Shown: positions 6,473-7,369 of the stretch, one piece after another
Numbering within the stretch: the first letter of the stretch is position 1
Layout of the letters: every line of letters begins with the position of its first letter
From: an uncultured Collinsella sp.
GTDB lineage: Bacteria > Actinomycetota > Coriobacteriia > Coriobacteriales > Coriobacteriaceae
Length of the DNA: 7,369 nucleotides
NCBI GenBank assembly: GCA_905198825.1
Contig: CAJKEF010000053.1
Location: 1 to 7,369, forward strand
Direction: 5' to 3'
Translations under genes and position numbers: made by a program
The notes under the pieces: generated by a model
What the model saw: only the letters and a program-made list of their open reading frames with translations
The model's database searches: none
Told to the model about the DNA's origin: nothing

Positions 6473-6510
6473 AAAGGGCCCGGAAGGCAAAGCCTTCCGG
6501 GCCCTTTTTT
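6473..6510 (+). terminator. Intrinsic terminator of pyk
   Basis: A perfect 13-bp stem, GGGCCCGGAAGGC (6476-6488) with its complement (6492-6504), closes an AAA loop and is followed by six Ts. AAA before the stem can pair with the first Ts. It begins 31 bases past the pyk stop. A small TGCAAG/CTTGCA hairpin (6453-6468) precedes it. On the opposite strand only three Ts follow the stem, so it is at best a weak terminator for the convergent gene. Confidence 0.95.
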
Positions 6511-6546
6511 AGGACCTACTTCATATGCCGACTCATCGATTTGTGA

Positions 6547-6651
6547 TCAGTCGCGAACCTTTCCGATGCCGAGCGTACCACCGAAGATGCCCTGCGACGG
6601 GAGCTGTTGGTCAATTGGGATGAACTGCTCACCGTTAAGCCGGCCGACTAG
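6547..6651 (+). pseudogene. Coding-like 34-codon remnant without a start codon
   Basis: The plus-strand frame between TGA (6544-6546) and TAG (6649-6651) reads SVANLSDAERTTEDALRREL, then LVNWDELLTVKPAD. It is rich in Glu, Asp, Arg and Leu and its composition and heptad-like pattern resemble a real protein C-terminus more than random frame. There is no ATG or GTG in it, and the only TTG is far inside, so it cannot be an intact gene as it stands. It lies past the pyk terminator and its stop overlaps the stop of the opposing gene. It may be the decayed end of a lost gene. I do not recognise the family, and chance coding appearance in GC-rich DNA is a real alternative. Confidence 0.22.
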
Positions 6652-7369
6652 CAGCTAGCGATCAGGGGGACTGCGGGAACGTCAGAAGCAGCAACGCGAG
6701 CCGCAAAGCCCGCCTCGGTCAGCTCGATGACCTCGGTAAACGTTGCGTCGAAGAATTCCTCGGTTAGCAGACGATATGGCGGATGATCGGGCTCTCCGGG
6801 GTTTTCGCGCACGATCTCGTGCATGACGCCGATGGTCTTGAGCACATACTCCTTATGGATGGGATACTGCCCAAAACGCGCCGCAGCGGTATACAGGCGA
6901 TCAGTCGCACGCGGGATGGAAACGATGCCCAGCGTCTTGCCAAACCAGTCAAAATCGCCCTGCTTTTTAATGCGGAACTCCTCGCACGGCTTGCCGCCGT
7001 GCGCCTCCAGGTACTGATTCACGCGCGTGTTCCATACCGTGTCGGCCACCAGATGCGACCAGACACCCAGTGTCAAATCGAGCAACGACTGCGCCACATC
7101 TTCGGACGCAAGCGAGAACTCACAGGCACCGGGACCGGCAACCGGCTCGACATCCTTGTAGCGCTGGGGATAGTGCACGCGGTTCAGTCGCTCGCGTTCC
7201 TCGATAATCGAGGTCGCCGCGGCTGGCGCACCGATGGGCGAACTTTTAAGCAACGGTGCCACATAGGTATCCCAGAACTCATGCTCACGAGGCTTAGGGA
7301 TGGGCTCAGGCTTGGCAAAGTGCGTAATGCGGTACGGGATGGGATCGGCGATGCCAGGGACCATATAGC
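6648..7369 (-). CDS. Zinc-dependent phospholipase C-like hypothetical protein (5' end probably outside the window)
   Basis: The frame is open from the right edge to TAG at 6650-6648. A methionine codon at 7364-7362 gives 238 residues. The codon before it is sense and no ribosome binding site is visible in the 5 bases left, so it may be internal. Numbered from that Met, the protein has ITHF (13-16), a charged PKPREHEFWD region (24-32) and the motif SHLVADTVWN (103-112). The last includes His104, Asp108 and Trp111. An FRIKKQGDFDWFG segment follows (130-142). Such HLxxDxxWN motifs with an early THF are seen in bacterial proteins annotated as zinc-dependent phospholipase C family (alpha-helical, metal-binding His/Asp). 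The start of that fold would precede ITHF, another sign of a missing N-terminus. No signal peptide or membrane helix is visible in the available part. It converges on pyk. The fold assignment is tentative and no substrate can be named. Confidence 0.75.
   Translation of the reverse strand, partial: YMVPGIADPIPYRITHFAKPEPIPKPREHEFWDTYVAPLLKSSPIGAPAAATSIIEERERLNRVHYPQRYKDVEPVAGPGACEFSLASEDVAQSLLDLTLGVWSHLVADTVWNTRVNQYLEAHGGKPCEEFRIKKQGDFDWFGKTLGIVSIPRATDRLYTAAARFGQYPIHKEYVLKTIGVMHEIVRENPGEPDHPPYRLLTEEFFDATFTEVIELTEAGFAARVAASDVPAVPLIASC

Noticed and set aside
4945..6474. A 509-codon open frame on the minus strand opposite pyruvate kinase
   Set aside because: It is an antisense shadow of the highly codon-biased pyk gene, with the same artificial Asp/Gly/Leu/Val composition and no recognisable domain.

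Overview
The window is GC-rich, with strongly C/G-ending codons, AGGAGG-type ribosome binding sites and compact intergenic spaces. Gene content and codon habit suggest a Gram-positive actinobacterial lineage, most likely a Coriobacteriia gut organism of the Collinsella type. That is an inference from protein character, not a database match. Most of the window is ordinary chromosomal housekeeping DNA. No phage, insertion sequence, CRISPR array, tRNA or rRNA was found.

Layout from left to right. A minus-strand gene running off the left edge (1-150) starts with a signal-anchor helix and looks like a CpaB/SAF-type pilus assembly protein. It is followed by a structured intergenic region (151-402) that ends in the terminator of the next gene. 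rsgA (403-1587, minus) encodes the circularly permuted ribosome-maturation GTPase, here with a long basic N-terminal extension. Between rsgA and the next gene (1588-1860) lie the rsgA promoter, a partly duplicated terminator module, a very strong intrinsic terminator and an 88-bp imperfect inverted repeat. A P2A-type Ca2+-transporting ATPase (1861-4542, minus) carries every classical catalytic motif and the side chains of both SERCA-like Ca2+ sites.

A divergent 441-bp spacer (4543-4983) separates the ATPase from pyk. The ATPase mRNA leader can fold into hairpins, one of which buries its ribosome binding site, and a competing pairing is possible. On the other side is the pyk promoter, with a perfect TATAAT and two CGGTCG repeats 21 bp apart. 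pyk (4984-6444, plus) is a complete, apparently highly expressed K+-dependent-type pyruvate kinase closed by a 13-bp GC-rich terminator. Next comes a short coding-like remnant (6547-6651, plus). It overlaps tail-to-tail the end of a minus-strand gene of the zinc-dependent phospholipase C-like type, which runs off the right edge.

Each gene appears to be its own transcription unit. The rsgA, ATPase and pyk genes each have an obvious terminator. The genes do not form a pathway: they are ribosome maturation, ion homeostasis, glycolysis, a surface-structure gene fragment and an uncharacterised hydrolase-like protein. The most interesting material is non-coding: the ATPase leader, the pyk upstream repeats and the repeat-rich spacer at 1620-1850. 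I do not see evidence for a novel multi-gene system.
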